In this document: piece by piece, positions 1-7,433 of the stretch
Position numbering within the stretch: position 1 is the first letter of the stretch
Layout: each line of letters begins with the position of its first letter
Assembly: GCA_016779205.1 (NCBI GenBank)
Contig: JADHOC010000014.1
Coordinates: 84,916-148,915 of the forward strand
Source of the DNA: Planctomycetota bacterium
Lineage (GTDB): Bacteria; Planctomycetota; UBA1135; GCA-002686595
Reading direction: 5' to 3'
DNA length: 64,000 nucleotides
Made by a program: the position numbers and the translations under genes
Notes under the pieces: generated by a model
Databases searched by the model: none
Told to the model about the DNA's origin: nothing
The model's input: only the letters and a program-made list of their open reading frames with translations

Positions 1-551
1 GCTCCCAGGTCGAGGAGCCGCTCCAGCTCGTCCGTGTCGCCCCTCCCGGGGAGACCTCCGAGATAGCGACCCGCCCGGGCGGCGGCGCCGCGGAGGTCGG
101 TGTCGGTGGGGTGGAGCTCGAGGAGCTCGTCGCAGAGTCCACAGGCTTCGGGAAGGAGCCCGAGGGCGAGGGCGCCGTCCACCCGCTCGGCGGGGGACCG
201 GCCCGGTTCCTCACGGAGGGCGCGGAGCTGCTCGAGGGCCACGCGTTCCTCCACGGCCTCGAGGACGGTGGCGGCGGGTACCGTGCGCCACTCGCTCCCG
301 GCCTTGATGCTCCATTGCCCCGCCGGGGTCCTGCGGCTCGGGCCGCGCAGGACGCTGCCCCCTCGCAGCCGGAGGACACGCTTCACCGCGCGCTCCTTCG
401 TGGGGGAGGGCGCGGGGGAGGGCGCGGGGGAGGGCGCGGGGTCATCCTGGGCGGGGAGTTCCCCCTTGGCCCGTGGCGCGACCTCGAGGCCATGGCCCGG
501 GGCCGACAGGCCCAGGGCCATGGTGAGCGAAATGAAGAGGGGCTTCAGCAT
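1..551 (-). other. Segment in frame with ComEC that looks like the start of a separate secreted protein
   Basis: An ATG at 551 begins MLKPLFISLTMALGLSAPG, which reads like a signal peptide. A Pro-Ala-Pro-Ser tandem stretch encoded by three 12-base repeats (402-441) follows, then a helical region (LEAVEERVALEQLRALR) and a TPR-like stretch (GLLPEACGLCDELLELHP) that continues past the window edge. Composition and order are those of an exported repeat protein rather than a ComEC tail. It is in the same uninterrupted frame as ComEC. It could be a real fusion, an internal translation start, or a neighbouring gene joined to ComEC by a sequence error that removed a stop or shifted the frame. No function is assigned. 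Confidence 0.5.
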
Positions 552-3101
552 GGGCACGGCTCCTCCGAGGGGAGCACCGGTCGCGTGGATGGGCGCGGCC
601 AACTGTCTGGTATACGCCTCGGCGCGCGGCGGGTGACGGTCTGCGCCGCGGATCTCGGCGGGGGCGCGGCGGGGGCCCCCAGGGGCCCAGGTGGGGCGCC
701 AGAGCAGGGGGCCATCGCGCCCCGTGACGTGGAGGGGGATACCCCGCCGCGCGAGCTCGGCCGCATACTCCGGAGTGCTCCCGCTGACGACCGCGAGGGC
801 GGGCTGGAGGCGGTCCAGCAGCTGCGCGAGGTAGCGCGTTCGCGACCCGTGGTGGGGCAGGAGCAGCAGGTCCACCGGGCCCGGCTCGAGCCAGGGGGAC
901 CCACCGCCACCGTCGAGGATCGCCCTCAGCCCCTGTCCCTCCGCGTCGCCGCAGAGGACCACTCGGAAGGTGCGCCCACATGGCGCGCGCCAGCGGAGGT
1001 CGAAGAGGGCCGAGCCCTCGTTCGGGTCCGCCATCCCCGAGGCGATCGCCGCCACGCGCATTGGGGGGCGCTCGTCCCCGTTGAGGGCGCTGTCGAGCCA
1101 GACGATCCCGCGGGGGTGCCGCGCCACGCCGGCGGCATCCCCGCCCCTCGGCCCGTGGTACCCCTCCGCCTCCCAGCGGCCCGTGACCCAGGGGAGGGCG
1201 GCGGCGTGGTCCGCGTGGTCATGGGAGACCCCGACCCGGATCGCCCCCGTATCCAGGGCTCGGAGCAGCGCGCCGACGCCCTCGTCGCCCACGGCGAGTC
1301 GATCCCGGGATCCCGCGTCAAGGACCCATGTGGGGGCGCGGGGTGCCCGGGCCACGACCGCGGTTCCATTACCCACGTCGAGGACGTGGACCTCCAGGGT
1401 GGCGGGGATCGGTCCTGGGGCGCCGGGCCCGAGGGCAGGGCCTGGCCATGGGAGGAGCAGCGCGCCGAGACCCGCGGCGCCGAGGTACGCGAGTCGCCCG
1501 CTGGATCGTCGAGCAGGATGGAGGCAGGCGACGCCCAGCAAGGCGCAGGCGAGGAGCACGAGCGCCGGGGATCGCTCGGGGAGGGGAAGGGGGGTCCAGG
1601 GGAGTCGGTCGACCCACTCGAGCCAGGCGATGAGGCCCGCGGCCCCCCAGCTCGAGAGGTGGTCGAGCCCTTCGAAGGGGAGCAGGAGTCGGAGCCATCC
1701 GGTGGTGACCAGCAGTGCCACCGGGGGGGTGGCGATGGGCGTGGCGAGGAGGCTGGCAGGGCTCCATTCCCCGAAGACGCTCCACACCACAGGCAGGGTC
1801 GCGAGGGAGGCGACGGCCCCGGCGGAGAGCGCCGCCCAGCACAGGAGTCGGAGCCGCTCCACCAGGGCGACCAGCAGCGCTGGCCGTGGCCAGCCCGTGG
1901 GGCCGACCGGGGCGAGCCAGCCGGAGCCCCGTGGTTCGCCGGCGGCGGCGCCGCAGAGGGCACGGGCGACGGGGCCCGCCGCGAGCACGAGGGCTGCGGT
2001 CGCGAGGTAGGAGAGCTGGGTGCCAGGCCGGGTCGGCGCGAGGGGATCGAGGCCGAGCTCGATGAGGGCGGCGACGCCCATGAGGTTGAGGACGGAGGGT
2101 CGGCGCCGCAGGCGTCCGGAGACGAGCGCGAGGCCGAGCCCGACGGCGGCCCGCGTCGCGGGCGCGCCGCCGCCCGAGAGCGGGACGAAGGCCACCACCA
2201 TGGCTGCGGCCAGCAGCGCTCCCCCCGGACGGGCCGTCCGTCCGGTCGCGGCGGCCCCCTGTCGAAGGAGGGCCGCGATCGCCCGGGCGAGCGGGAGCAG
2301 GAGGAGGACGGTGAGCAGGCCCACGTGGAAGCCCGAGAGGGCCAGGAGGTGCCGGGTGCCCGTCCGGGTGAAGAGGTCGGTGAGCTCGGGCGTGAGCCCG
2401 CTCCGGTCCCCGAAGACGAGGGCGGCGAGCAGGCCCGCAGAGGCGGGGTCCGGGTGAGCCAGACAGGCACGAATCCCTCGCCGTCGGAGGCGGTGGACCG
2501 CGCCAGTATTTGCCGGCGGTGGGGCCGGCCCACTCGGTCGCCGGACGACCTCATCGGACCGGGGACGCAGGCTGCTGATTCGCGGAGCCACCGGCCGGTG
2601 CAGGCTCCGGGCCCGGCCGGCTCGCCTCGCCCCGCCGTCCACGGCGATGAGGTCACCGGGGGCGAGCGAGCCGCGGGGGACGACCAGCAGCCCGGCCTCG
2701 GTGCCGAGGCCCCAGGCCTCCGTGCCGTGCCCGCGGTCCGAGGGACTCCGTAGCCCGTGCACGTGACCGACGATCGCCTGCCCGTCGCCGCGCCAAGGGA
2801 CAGGCCGGGCCGTGGCCGCGCGGCCCGCGCAGAGGATCCCAAGGGCTCCGATCAGGAGCGGCGCGCGGAGCCGGTGGGTCCGGGGCCGAGTCCCGCGGGT
2901 CTTGAGGAGGGCGGCGAGGAGGACGAGCGCCCCCGCCGCGGCGATCGACCATGCGCCCGGATCCCCGGCGAGCGCGTGGGGCGTCGGGGCGTCGGGCGGC
3001 GCCTCGCGTGATGTGCCAACGGTGGCCGCCAGGGGCGGACGGGCCGGGGCACCGCAGGTGGCACCGATCCAGGCGCCAACGCAGCCGGCCCCCGCCGCCA
3101 T
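1..3101 (-). CDS. comEC: ComEC/Rec2-family DNA uptake channel; frame runs off the left edge
   Basis: Inner-membrane channel that takes up single-stranded DNA in natural transformation. From the ATG at 3101 there are hydrophobic N-terminal helices, a DUF4131-like segment (LVVPRGSLAPGDLIAVDG, bases about 2700-2640) and the ComEC core with HLLALSGFHVGLL near residue 245. More helices follow, then a C-terminal metallo-beta-lactamase domain from about residue 565 with DVGNG, SHDHADHA (about 625) and LPHHGS (about 747). The start is uncertain: an in-frame ATG at 3317 is only eight bases from the divergent coaD start, and its extra residues are low complexity, so 3101 is preferred. The oddity is that no stop follows the metallo-beta-lactamase domain. 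The same frame passes through a proline- and arginine-rich stretch into a signal-peptide-like segment starting at 551 and is still open at base 1. The family call is certain; whether this is one polypeptide is not. Confidence 0.85.
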   Translation of the reverse strand, partial: MAAGAGCVGAWIGATCGAPARPPLAATVGTSREAPPDAPTPHALAGDPGAWSIAAAGALVLLAALLKTRGTRPRTHRLRAPLLIGALGILCAGRAATARPVPWRGDGQAIVGHVHGLRSPSDRGHGTEAWGLGTEAGLLVVPRGSLAPGDLIAVDGGARRAGRARSLHRPVAPRISSLRPRSDEVVRRPSGPAPPPANTGAVHRLRRRGIRACLAHPDPASAGLLAALVFGDRSGLTPELTDLFTRTGTRHLLALSGFHVGLLTVLLLLPLARAIAALLRQGAAATGRTARPGGALLAAAMVVAFVPLSGGGAPATRAAVGLGLALVSGRLRRRPSVLNLMGVAALIELGLDPLAPTRPGTQLSYLATAALVLAAGPVARALCGAAAGEPRGSGWLAPVGPTGWPRPALLVALVERLRLLCWAALSAGAVASLATLPVVWSVFGEWSPASLLATPIATPPVALLVTTGWLRLLLPFEGLDHLSSWGAAGLIAWLEWVDRLPWTPLPLPERSPALVLLACALLGVACLHPARRSSGRLAYLGAAGLGALLLPWPGPALGPGAPGPIPATLEVHVLDVGNGTAVVARAPRAPTWVLDAGSRDRLAVGDEGVGALLRALDTGAIRVGVSHDHADHAAALPWVTGRWEAEGYHGPRGGDAAGVARHPRGIVWLDSALNGDERPPMRVAAIASGMADPNEGSALFDLRWRAPCGRTFRVVLCGDAEGQGLRAILDGGGGSPWLEPGPVDLLLLPHHGSRTRYLAQLLDRLQPALAVVSGSTPEYAAELARRGIPLHVTGRDGPLLWRPTWAPGGPRRAPAEIRGADRHPPRAEAYTRQLAAPIHATGAPLGGAVPMLKPLFISLTMALGLSAPGHGLEVAPRAKGELPAQDDPAPSPAPSPAPSPTKERAVKRVLRLRGGSVLRGPSRRTPAGQWSIKAGSEWRTVPAATVLEAVEERVALEQLRALREEPGRSPAERVDGALALGLLPEACGLCDELLELHPTDTDLRGAAARAGRYLGGLPGRGDTDELERLLDLG

Positions 3102-3311
3102 CAGCGCCGGCGCTGGCGCCCGAGGAGCGGGGGAGAAGGTGGTGGGGTCGGATCGGGACGGCTGGAGGAGAGCCCCCTGGTCCGGAGGGACGCGCCGCCA
3201 GGGTCCCGGGGAGGTGCCCTGGCCTGGTTGTCCAGCGATCTCCTTCACCCCGGTGGAACGGGCGAGCCCGCGGTCGGTGACGGCGACGGGTCCAGGGGGG
3301 GCCCGGTCGGA

Positions 3312-3317
3312 TATCAT
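3312..3317 (+). promoter_or_regulatory. Putative -10 box for coaD (leaderless type)
   Basis: TATCAT lies eight bases before the coaD ATG, with no Shine-Dalgarno sequence between. The same spacing recurs before crcB and modA, and a ten-base spacing before ychF, which suggests transcription starting at or next to the start codon. Confidence 0.45.
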
Positions 3318-3325
3318 CACGGGCC

Positions 3326-3814
3326 ATGGCCAACCCCAAGGAACACCGTGCCGTCTTCCCGGGCACCTTCGACCCGGTGACCCTCGGTCACATCGATCTG
3401 ATCGAGCGTGCCGCCGCGCTCTTCGACCACCTCGTCGTGGCGGTCGCGGCCCACCATGACAAGCGCCATGTGCTCGGGGTGGAGGAGCGCGTGGCCCTGC
3501 TCGAGGAGGCGACCGCCGAGCTCGAGAACGTGGAGGTGACGGCCCTGGACGGGCTGCTGGTGGACGGCGCGAGGCGCATGGGGGCCACCGCCGTGGTGCG
3601 GGGGATTCGCAGCGCGGCGGACCTCGAGTACGAGCGCCAGCTGGCCCTCTCCAACCGGGCCATGGCCCCCGAGCTCGACACCGTCATGCTGCTCTCCTCG
3701 CCCGAGCACGCCCACGTGTCCAGCACCCTGGTGCGCCAGATCGCGCGCCTCGGCGGGGACCTCTCGCCCTTCGTTCCACCCTCGGTGGTCCTGGCGCTCG
3801 CCGGGCGCTTCTGA
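3326..3814 (+). CDS. coaD: Phosphopantetheine adenylyltransferase
   Basis: Transfers AMP from ATP to 4'-phosphopantetheine to form dephospho-CoA, the fourth step of cytoplasmic coenzyme A synthesis. The 162-residue length is normal for the bacterial enzyme. The nucleotidyltransferase signature GTFDPVTLGH is at residues 13-22, and the second nucleotide-binding motif SSTLVRQ is near residue 130. RGIRSAADLEYE in the middle is also characteristic. The start is the first ATG, eight bases after a TATCAT box. It heads a short run with a RidA protein (59-base gap) and ychF; nothing indicates that the three share a pathway. Confidence 0.95.
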   Translation: MANPKEHRAVFPGTFDPVTLGHIDLIERAAALFDHLVVAVAAHHDKRHVLGVEERVALLEEATAELENVEVTALDGLLVDGARRMGATAVVRGIRSAADLEYERQLALSNRAMAPELDTVMLLSSPEHAHVSSTLVRQIARLGGDLSPFVPPSVVLALAGRF

Positions 3815-3873
3815 TCCTGTCCACCGGGTGCCACGGCGCCCCCTCGCGAAACAGCCCCCCCTCCCACACGCCC

Positions 3874-4272
3874 ATGTCCGAGCGCATCGCCATCAAGACT
3901 GACAAGGCCCCCGGGGCCATCGGCCCCTACAACCAGGCCATCGTGGCCGGGGGATTCGTGCACTGCTCCGGGCAGGTGGCCTTCATCCCCGAGACCATGG
4001 AGATCGTCGATGGCGGGGTCGCCGAGCAGGCCGAGCAGGTCATGGCCAACCTCGGCGCCGTGCTCGAGGCCGCCGGGTCCAGCTTCGCCCTCGCGGTCAA
4101 GTGCACGATCTACCTCAAGGACATGGGCGACTTCGCCACGGTCAACGAGATCTACGGTCGGGCCTTCGACTGCGCCGAGCCGCCCGCGCGGGTCACCATC
4201 GAGGCGGCGCGCCTCCCCAAGGACGTCCTGGTGGAGATCGACTGCCTCGCCCTCGCCGGGCCGGGCAGTTGA
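3874..4272 (+). CDS. ridA: RidA family enamine/imine deaminase
   Basis: RidA (YjgF/YER057c/UK114) proteins hydrolyse reactive 2-aminoacrylate and related imines released by PLP enzymes, protecting other enzymes from damage. They act as cytoplasmic trimers. The 132 residues match the family length. The N-terminal GAIGPYNQAI and CSGQVAF motifs are clear, and the C-terminal PPARVTIEAARLPKD supplies the conserved arginine that binds the substrate carboxylate. The family contains several non-deaminase branches, so the activity is inferred. It lies 59 bases after coaD and 42 before ychF on the same strand. No -10 box is evident upstream, so it is probably transcribed with coaD. Confidence 0.9.
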   Translation: MSERIAIKTDKAPGAIGPYNQAIVAGGFVHCSGQVAFIPETMEIVDGGVAEQAEQVMANLGAVLEAAGSSFALAVKCTIYLKDMGDFATVNEIYGRAFDCAEPPARVTIEAARLPKDVLVEIDCLALAGPGS

Positions 4273-4298
4273 GCTGACCCCGGAGGGCCCCGGGACGC

Positions 4299-4304
4299 TA
4301 TTCT
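4299..4304 (+). promoter_or_regulatory. Putative -10 box for ychF
   Basis: TATTCT lies ten bases before the ychF ATG in the context GACGCTATTCTC, nearly identical to the box before modA (GACGCTATCCTC). There is no Shine-Dalgarno sequence, which suggests a leaderless or very short-leader transcript. Confidence 0.45.
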
Positions 4305-4314
4305 CTCCGCCCTC

Positions 4315-5406
4315 ATGAGCGTCTCCTGTGGAATCGTAGGCTTGCCGAACGTCGGCAAGAGCACCCTGTTCAACGCCCTCACGGCGGCCGGTGCCCAGGA
4401 GGGGAACTTCCCCTTCTGCACCATCGACCCCAACGTGGCGGTGGCGGCCGTGCCGGACCCGAACCTGGAGACCATCCACCGGTTCATCCAGACGGACAAG
4501 GTCATCCCCGCGTCGGTGAAGATCGTCGATATCGCCGGCCTGATCGCCGGCGCGTCCAAGGGGGAGGGCCTCGGGAACAAGTTCCTCTCGAACATCCGCG
4601 AGACCGACGCGATCATGCACGTGGTGCGCTGCTTCGGCGGCTCCAAGGTCGTGCGTGAGGAGCCGGTCGATCCGCTGAAGGACATCGAGGTGATCGAGCT
4701 CGAGCTGGCGCTTGCAGACCTCGACACCGTGGACCGCGCCATCGAGCGGGTGTCCAAGAAGGCGCGCTCGGGGGACAAGGACTCCCTCGAGCAGAAGGAG
4801 CTCTTCGAGCGGGCGAAGGCCATGCTCGAGAACGGTGACCTGCTGCGCACCCACGGCTGGACGGACCGCGAGCGGCTGCTCCTCAAGCCCCTGTGCCTCA
4901 TGTCCACCAAGCGGATGCTCTACGTGGCCAACGTCACCGACGAAGACCTGGACGGTTCGTCCGACTACGCCAAGGCCGTGGCGGCCCGGGCGGAGGCCAC
5001 CGGCTCCGAGTGGATCCCCATCTGCGGCGACATCGAGTCGGAGCTGCGCAACATGGAGGACGAGGAGCGGGACCTCTTCATGGCGGACCTCGGGATCGAG
5101 TCCCTCGGCCTCGACCGGCTCATCCAGGCCACCTACAAGCTGCTCGGCCTGCAGACCTACTACACCGCCGGCGAGAAGGAGATCCGAGCCTGGACGACGG
5201 CCACCGGCTCCAAGGCCCCCGAGGCCGCCGGCGTCATCCACACCGACTTCGAGAAGGCCTTCATCCGGGCCGAGGTCTACGCGGTGCAGGACCTCGTGGA
5301 CCACGAGTCGGAGACCGCCATCCGCGCCGCGGGCAAGCTCCGCACGGAGGGCCGCGACTACGTCATGCGGGAAGGGGACGTGTGCCACTTCCTGATCGGG
5401 AAGTGA
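4315..5406 (+). CDS. ychF: YchF/Ola1-type ATPase
   Basis: Obg-related P-loop NTPase of the YchF/OLA1 branch, which prefers ATP, associates with ribosomes and has been linked to stress and translation control. The 363-residue length is typical. G1 is GLPNVGKSTLFNAL near residue 8, the switch region is FPFCTIDPN, and G3 is DIAGLIAGASKGEGLGNKFL near residue 80. A C-terminal TGS domain follows (AWTTATGSKAPEAAG through the terminal MREGDVCHFL). It is the last gene before a strong bidirectional hairpin shared with the convergent secreted-protein gene. Confidence 0.95.
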   Translation: MSVSCGIVGLPNVGKSTLFNALTAAGAQEGNFPFCTIDPNVAVAAVPDPNLETIHRFIQTDKVIPASVKIVDIAGLIAGASKGEGLGNKFLSNIRETDAIMHVVRCFGGSKVVREEPVDPLKDIEVIELELALADLDTVDRAIERVSKKARSGDKDSLEQKELFERAKAMLENGDLLRTHGWTDRERLLLKPLCLMSTKRMLYVANVTDEDLDGSSDYAKAVAARAEATGSEWIPICGDIESELRNMEDEERDLFMADLGIESLGLDRLIQATYKLLGLQTYYTAGEKEIRAWTTATGSKAPEAAGVIHTDFEKAFIRAEVYAVQDLVDHESETAIRAAGKLRTEGRDYVMREGDVCHFLIGK

Positions 5407-5431
5407 GGGCGCGGCCTGCCCGGCCCTGAAC

Positions 5432-5472
5432 AGGACGGCCCCCCGGAGACTGGATCTCCGGGGGGCCGTCCT
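5432..5472. terminator. Bidirectional terminator hairpin
   Basis: Eighteen-base perfect stem (AGGACGGCCCCCCGGAGA paired with its complement) around a five-base loop, between the stops of convergent ychF and the secreted protein. There is no good T-tract on either side, so termination strength is inferred from the stem. Confidence 0.75.
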
Positions 5473-5493
5473 GGTTGGGCGCGGGGCCCTGGA

Positions 5494-6474
5494 TCACTGG
5501 AAGGTGATCTCGTACCCGTCCGTGAAGTTGGACGTGGCGGTCCCGTTCACCGCGTCACGGTTCCAGAGCTGGAAGAAGTAGGTCTCTCCCGCCGCGACGG
5601 CGATCGCGCCGTTGGGCTGGGGGACCGCGGTGTTGTCCACCGCCAGGGAGATGGTCCCGGAGGCGCCGGAGCTCATGATCTGCCCGGGGCCCACGTAGCG
5701 CCCGATGGATCCGCCGAGGCACAGGTTGCCCTCGCTCCCGCCGGGGTTCTGCACGAAGCCGGAGGTCGAGGCGACCAGGAAGAAGCCGAACGAGTTGAGC
5801 GGGAGGTCATTGGCCTCGAGCACCAGGTCGTTGCTGGCCACCACGGCGGAGCCGGTGGCGCTCATGGAGGCGGCCGCCCCGGTGGAGTTCAGCTCGGCCT
5901 GGCAGTAATTCGTGCCGATGCTGGGGGCCGAGCCCGTGCAGAAGGAGCCGTTCCACACGCGCGGGGTGAACACGCTCCCGCCGACGAAGGGCGCGGAGCA
6001 GCTCGAGCCCAGCTCGATGGTCATGTTGCCGTCGGTGAACAGCTGGTTGGATCCGTTGCCGTTGGTGTACGGGTTGCCGCCCTCCGTGTAGACGATCGCC
6101 ACGCCGGTCACGCCACCGGGCACGAAGTCGAAGGGGGCGATCAGCGGGACGGGGGTCGGGTTCCCCGAGCCCAGTGCGAGGGCGGTCCCGTCTCCCTGGG
6201 CCACGAGGGTCCAGCCGGTCGGGTCCTGCTCGGAGCCGACGTACGTCCCCGACCGCGTCCAGACCTCGAGGTTCACTGTCGACCCGGCGGCGACGTTGAA
6301 GTTGGCCTCGAGGCTCACGACGGTGGTGGGGTTGAGGACGGTGACGTCCATGTAGTTCGCCCAGCCGGTGGCGCCGCCGTTGTTGCTGGCGAAGGTGGTC
6401 TGGAGGCAGGTCTGTGCCGTTGCCGTCCCGGAGCAGAGTGCGGCGGCGGCGGCGGAGAGGAGCAGGGCTTTCAT
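5494..6474 (-). CDS. Secreted protein with a conserved C-terminal module
   Basis: Exported protein of 326 residues and unknown function. The signal peptide is MKALLLSAAAAALCSGTATAQ, which fixes the start at the ATG at 6474. The middle part is beta-rich, with few charges and paired cysteines, and resembles an extracellular adhesion or lectin-like domain. The last roughly 120 residues form a module shared with the protein at 10491-12227: PLNSFGFF, NPGGSEGNLCLGGSIGRYVG, PQPNGAIAVAAGETYFFQ and the terminal SNFTDGYEITFQ. Two unrelated exported proteins ending identically suggest a sorting or anchoring domain. That is an inference, and a catalytic or carbohydrate-binding role is equally open. The gene is monocistronic, with a terminator 22 bases past the stop. 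Confidence 0.8.
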   Translation of the reverse strand: MKALLLSAAAAALCSGTATAQTCLQTTFASNNGGATGWANYMDVTVLNPTTVVSLEANFNVAAGSTVNLEVWTRSGTYVGSEQDPTGWTLVAQGDGTALALGSGNPTPVPLIAPFDFVPGGVTGVAIVYTEGGNPYTNGNGSNQLFTDGNMTIELGSSCSAPFVGGSVFTPRVWNGSFCTGSAPSIGTNYCQAELNSTGAAASMSATGSAVVASNDLVLEANDLPLNSFGFFLVASTSGFVQNPGGSEGNLCLGGSIGRYVGPGQIMSSGASGTISLAVDNTAVPQPNGAIAVAAGETYFFQLWNRDAVNGTATSNFTDGYEITFQ

Positions 6475-6694
6475 GGGCAGTTGGGGGAAGGGGTTGAACA
6501 AGTTGGAAAGGCACGTCGAGCCTACCAAAGCCGGGCAGCCCCGCTCGCGACCGCGGAAGGCATGGCCCCTGGGAGCCCTGGGTCGCCCCTCGCCTCCGGA
6601 TGGGACGGCCTCTGCCTGCGGGCCCCCCCAGGTCCAGGGACGACGCGGCGCCACCGATCCGTGCCCGGGGGAGGGAATCGGAGCGTGGGCGGGG

Positions 6695-6700
6695 TAGGGT
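6695..6700 (+). promoter_or_regulatory. Putative -10 box for the DnaQ-like exonuclease
   Basis: TAGGGT lies six bases before the start codon at 6707, and no ribosome-binding site fits in between. It is a weaker match than the TATNNT boxes elsewhere in the window. Confidence 0.3.
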
Positions 6701-6706
6701 CTCCCC

Positions 6707-7333
6707 ATGCACGCCACAGGTGACGCCAGCACATGCATCGTCTTCGACTTCGAGACCACCGGGCTCTCTCCGGGCCAGGGGGATCGCTCGATCGAGATCG
6801 GCGCCGTCCGGCTCGAGCGCGGCGTCCCGGTGGACCGCTTCCAGTCGCTCATGAACCCCGGCGTGCCGGTCTCCTCCTTCATCGAGGAGTACACGGGGAT
6901 CAGCAACGCCATGCTCCGCGACGCGGAACCCTGCGAGGACGTCATGGAGCGCTTCGCCGCGTTCGCGAGGGGAGCCAACCTCGTGGCGCACAACGCCTCC
7001 TTTGACCGCCGCTTCCTCGAGGCCGAATTCGGGCGGCTCGGGCGCCAGCCGGACGGGGACCTCGCGTGCTCGATGCTGGCGGCGCGGCGGCTCTGCCCCG
7101 AGGCGCCCAATCACCGGCTGGGCACCCTCGTAGAGCACCTGGAGCTCCCCACCGAGGGGACCTTCCACCGCGCGCTCGCGGACGCAGAGATGACCGCCGC
7201 CCTGTGGCTCCGGCTCCTCGACCTCCTGGCGGAGCGCGGCCCCCGCCGGGTGGGCTTCTCCGACATGGTGCGGCTCTGTCAGACGAGCAAGGCGGACCTC
7301 GGCAAGCTGGTCGACCAGCTCTGCCACGCCTGA
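6707..7333 (+). CDS. DnaQ-like 3'-5' exonuclease (DEDDh)
   Basis: Exonuclease of the RNase T/DnaQ superfamily, using two metal ions to remove nucleotides from 3' ends. Motif I is VFDFETTGLS (Asp14, Glu16), motif II is LVAHNASFDRRFLEAEF, and motif III is HRALADAEMT with the DEDDh histidine. The 208 residues contain the nuclease domain followed by a roughly 40-residue helical tail. It could be a polymerase III epsilon-like proofreading subunit or a stand-alone repair nuclease. No polymerase-binding motif is recognisable and no polymerase gene is nearby, so no symbol is given. Its stop is 100 bases before the next gene on the same strand. Confidence 0.88.
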   Translation: MHATGDASTCIVFDFETTGLSPGQGDRSIEIGAVRLERGVPVDRFQSLMNPGVPVSSFIEEYTGISNAMLRDAEPCEDVMERFAAFARGANLVAHNASFDRRFLEAEFGRLGRQPDGDLACSMLAARRLCPEAPNHRLGTLVEHLELPTEGTFHRALADAEMTAALWLRLLDLLAERGPRRVGFSDMVRLCQTSKADLGKLVDQLCHA

Positions 7334-7433
7334 GGCGCGGAGTTATCCTCGAGGGCCCATCCCAACCCACCGGCAGGGCCGCCGTATCGGGCTCCTTCGC
7401 CGCCGCTCCTGGCGCCCCACCCCGCTCATCGCC

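Noticed and set aside
402..441. CRISPR-like or regulatory tandem repeat near the left edge
   Set aside because: Three adjacent 12-base units with no spacers; they encode a Pro-Ala-Pro-Ser stretch.
111..2753. 880-codon open frame on the plus strand
   Set aside because: It is antisense to ComEC, which has clear motifs; the composition is shuffled Gly/Arg/Glu as expected for a GC-rich antisense frame.
3388..5388. 666-codon open frame on the minus strand over coaD, ridA and ychF
   Set aside because: It runs opposite three well-recognised genes and has low-complexity sequence.
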